From positions 1-7,211 of the forward strand of contig JAFOIS010000273.1 of NCBI GenBank assembly GCA_017420605.1: a stretch of DNA of 7,211 nt, in the 5' to 3' direction. This document shows positions 5,719 to 7,211 of the stretch, piece by piece. The stretch's first letter is position 1; each line of letters starts with the position of its first letter. The translations under genes and the position numbers were made by a program. Under the pieces are notes generated by a model. It made no database searches. It worked only from the letters and a program-made list of their open reading frames with translations, and was not told the DNA's origin. The stretch comes from Lachnospiraceae bacterium. GTDB lineage: Bacteria; Bacillota; Clostridia; Lachnospirales; Lachnospiraceae.

Positions 5719-7040
5719 AGAAGTTTTCGCTTCCGTTTACGATCACATGGAAACGGAAAGACGAAAAACCAAATACGGGCGGCCCTGAAACAGAAGAAGG
5801 CATTGCCGCGGACGAGGATGTTGCGGGCAGTGCCGTTCTTCCCGATGAAGAGGAAGACGGGCAGGAAGTAATCACACGCGGCAGAGATGACCGCGCGTTT
5901 TCGCTGTCCGGAATAGACTGGCAGGGGCGGGGAAGGCTCTATCTTTTTATAGGAGCCGGTGCGCTTGCGCTTATTATCGCCGCATTCGTACTGAATTATA
6001 TTCAGAACCGTCTGCCGTACCGGGGCGTAAAAGTGGCGTCGGATACGGAGTATATCTCCGAGAGCGGACAGCAGTATCTCACGTTCGCCGGAAAGATCCT
6101 GAAATATTCCGGCGCAGGCGTTTCGCTCATGAACCTTGAGCAGGAAACGATCTGGAATCATCCCGTGCGCTTTTCCGCTCCCACAGCCTCCATGCGGGGA
6201 GACTATGTCGTGATCTGGGACAAACTCGGGATGGAAGCCGCTGTGTTTGATAAACACGGGCTCATCGGAACGATCAAGGCGGAAGGACCGCTGATCGCCG
6301 CGGACATATCCGAGCAGGGCAGTACCGCGCTTGTCATCGACGACGGCGAAACGGCGATCGTGAAGTATTATACGAAAAACGGCGGTCAGATCGCCGATAT
6401 CGCCGCAAATGCCAAAGAAACCGGGTATCCTGTCGACGTAGCGGTGACGGGAGACGGCAAGATGCTGGCGGTATCTTATGTAAAAGGCGATGAAGAAGGA
6501 ATCTGCACGAATCTCTGCTTCTATGAAATGAAGACCGGGGAGCAGAACGGTCCGGTATATACAGAACATATGGAAGAGCGGATCGTGCCGGAACTTTTCG
6601 GATCCGGACGGACGATCGTCGCAATGGAGGAAGACGGATTTACGTCCTACCGCTGCGGCCGCAGCGTAACACGGGTCGATAAAGTTACGCTGGATCAGAA
6701 TATCCAGAGTGTGTTTTATAACGGCGAGTTCGCGGGGTTCATCATGCGCGGTACGGAAGGCGCGCGCTACCGTATGGAACTGTACCGGATCAACGGACGG
6801 AAAGAGTGCTCGTTTGAGTTTGATCTGATCTATGATACGGTGACTGTTGACAGCGAACGGATCCTTCTTTATAACGGTTCGGAAATGGCGCTTTACAATA
6901 TAAACGGGAGAAAACGTTTTGAGGGAGTCATCTCTGACGGAGGCGTACAATATATCTATCCGACAGGCCGCAGCAGGTTCCTGGCGATCGGAAACAGGGA
7001 AAGTAAAATTTTTGTTTTAAAACTGCTTGACACAGACTGA
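5715..7040 (+). CDS. Membrane-anchored beta-rich protein, probable DUF5711 family, unknown function
   Basis: A 441-aa protein of unknown function. Residues 1-74 are polar and rich in acidic residues and should lie in the cytoplasm. One membrane helix follows (about 75-95, LYLFIGAGALALIIAAFVLN). Residues 100-441 form a long extracellular part made of short beta-strand-like units separated by turns (for example GDYVVIWDKLGMEAAVFDKH, GDGKMLAVSYVKGDEEG, SERILLYNGSEMALYNINGR), as in beta-propeller proteins. The layout and sequence style match DUF5711 proteins of clostridia; this is recalled, not searched. The GTG start overlaps the recR stop (GTGA), with AAGGAAG upstream at 5699-5705; no in-frame ATG lies close by. 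It is thus tied to the dnaX-ybaB-recR operon, although a membrane protein has no obvious part in DNA repair. Its last codons contain the -35 of the next promoter. No enzyme motif was seen. Confidence 0.75.
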   Translation: MKKFSLPFTITWKRKDEKPNTGGPETEEGIAADEDVAGSAVLPDEEEDGQEVITRGRDDRAFSLSGIDWQGRGRLYLFIGAGALALIIAAFVLNYIQNRLPYRGVKVASDTEYISESGQQYLTFAGKILKYSGAGVSLMNLEQETIWNHPVRFSAPTASMRGDYVVIWDKLGMEAAVFDKHGLIGTIKAEGPLIAADISEQGSTALVIDDGETAIVKYYTKNGGQIADIAANAKETGYPVDVAVTGDGKMLAVSYVKGDEEGICTNLCFYEMKTGEQNGPVYTEHMEERIVPELFGSGRTIVAMEEDGFTSYRCGRSVTRVDKVTLDQNIQSVFYNGEFAGFIMRGTEGARYRMELYRINGRKECSFEFDLIYDTVTVDSERILLYNGSEMALYNINGRKRFEGVISDGGVQYIYPTGRSRFLAIGNRESKIFVLKLLDTD

Positions 7041-7055
7041 AGTAGATGATACTAT
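7027..7055 (+). promoter_or_regulatory. Strong promoter, probably of an rRNA operon
   Basis: A perfect TTGACA (7027-7032) is followed after 17 bases by TACTAT (7050-7055), with an extended -10 TGA at 7047-7049. The expected start is about 7061-7062. The -35 lies within the last four codons of the upstream gene. There is no terminator between that gene and this promoter. Confidence 0.7.
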
Positions 7056-7061
7056 ACACAA

Positions 7062-7211
7062 TGCGCTGTAAAAAAGCGTACGTCCTTTGATAACTGAACA
7101 GTGAAACACATTGAAAAAGATCAAATGATCAACCCGAAAATTCTTTACATTTTTGAATAAGAATCACGGAACGGGAAACTAATGAAAGTTAGCGTCCCTG
7201 TACCGGGAGAA
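7062..7211 (+). other. Probable rRNA operon leader, running off the right edge
   Basis: This 150-base non-coding stretch follows the strong promoter. It contains TTTGATAACTGAACAG (7086-7101), which resembles the boxA-type antitermination stretch common in Firmicute rRNA leaders and spacers (CTTTGAAAACTGAA-like). In B. subtilis an rRNA operon also lies just downstream of the dnaX-recR cluster. No mature 16S sequence (AGAGTTTGATC) is reached before the window ends. The rRNA assignment is therefore an inference from promoter, boxA-like element and gene order. Confidence 0.55.
7167..7205 (+). other. Hairpin in the probable rRNA leader
   Basis: The stem is built from CGG/CCG (7167-7169 with 7203-7205), AC/GT (7171-7172 with 7200-7201), GGGA/TCCC (7173-7176 with 7195-7198) and CTAA/TTAG (7179-7182 with 7189-7192), with small internal loops and a six-base loop at 7183-7188. 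No T-run follows within the window. It may be a leader fold or part of a processing stalk. Confidence 0.4.

Noticed and set aside
5436..6950. Long open frame on the minus strand (504 codons) opposite recR and the DUF5711-like gene
   Set aside because: It has no ribosome binding site or recognisable domain, its composition is rich in Arg, His and Phe as in shadow frames, and the opposite strand holds a clear RecR and a coherent membrane protein.
7064..7078. Small inverted repeat CGCT/AGCG after the DUF5711-like gene as a terminator
   Set aside because: The stem is four base pairs with an A-rich loop and no T-run follows.
1..7211. CRISPR arrays, insertion sequences, tRNA genes or phage genes
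   Set aside because: No spaced direct repeats, transposase-like frames, terminal inverted repeats or tRNA cloverleaf signatures were seen on either strand.

Overview
The window looks like chromosomal DNA of a clostridial Firmicute, most probably near Lachnospiraceae. The signs are strong AGGAGG-type ribosome binding sites, near-consensus sigma-A promoters, a Firmicute-type large SRP RNA beside dnaX, an ECF transporter S component, a DUF5711-like membrane protein, and the order dnaX-ybaB-recR leading toward what looks like an rRNA operon (compare dnaX-yaaK-recR-yaaL-bofA-rrnA in Bacillus subtilis). The assignment rests on gene content and order recalled from known genomes; no search was run. 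Base composition is moderately GC-rich and even across the genes, with no sign of recent transfer.

Left part (1-2756). A partial minus-strand ECF S component, probably for pantothenate, is divergent from coaBC, which turns phosphopantothenate into phosphopantetheine. The two promoters between them appear to share their -35 region. Downstream of coaBC and probably co-transcribed is an intact CbiB/CobD-family membrane protein. It keeps the family scaffold but has lost nearly all of the family's polar signature residues, so it may be a pseudoenzyme or have a new role.

Middle (2757-3123). The gap in protein coding holds the signal recognition particle RNA on the minus strand, with a very strong promoter and a downstream intrinsic terminator that ends just past the convergent cbiB-like gene. 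Its promoter shares its -35 region with the plus-strand dnaX promoter. The dnaX -10 lies so close to the ATG that the mRNA appears leaderless.

Right part (3124-7211). dnaX, ybaB/ebfC, recR and a DUF5711-like gene form one tightly packed plus-strand operon, with short gaps and overlapping start/stop codons. They encode the clamp-loader ATPase, a nucleoid-associated protein, a recombination mediator and a membrane-anchored beta-rich protein of unknown role. The last codons of the fourth gene contain the -35 of another strong promoter. It drives a leader with a boxA-like stretch and a hairpin, probably the start of an rRNA operon lying beyond the window.
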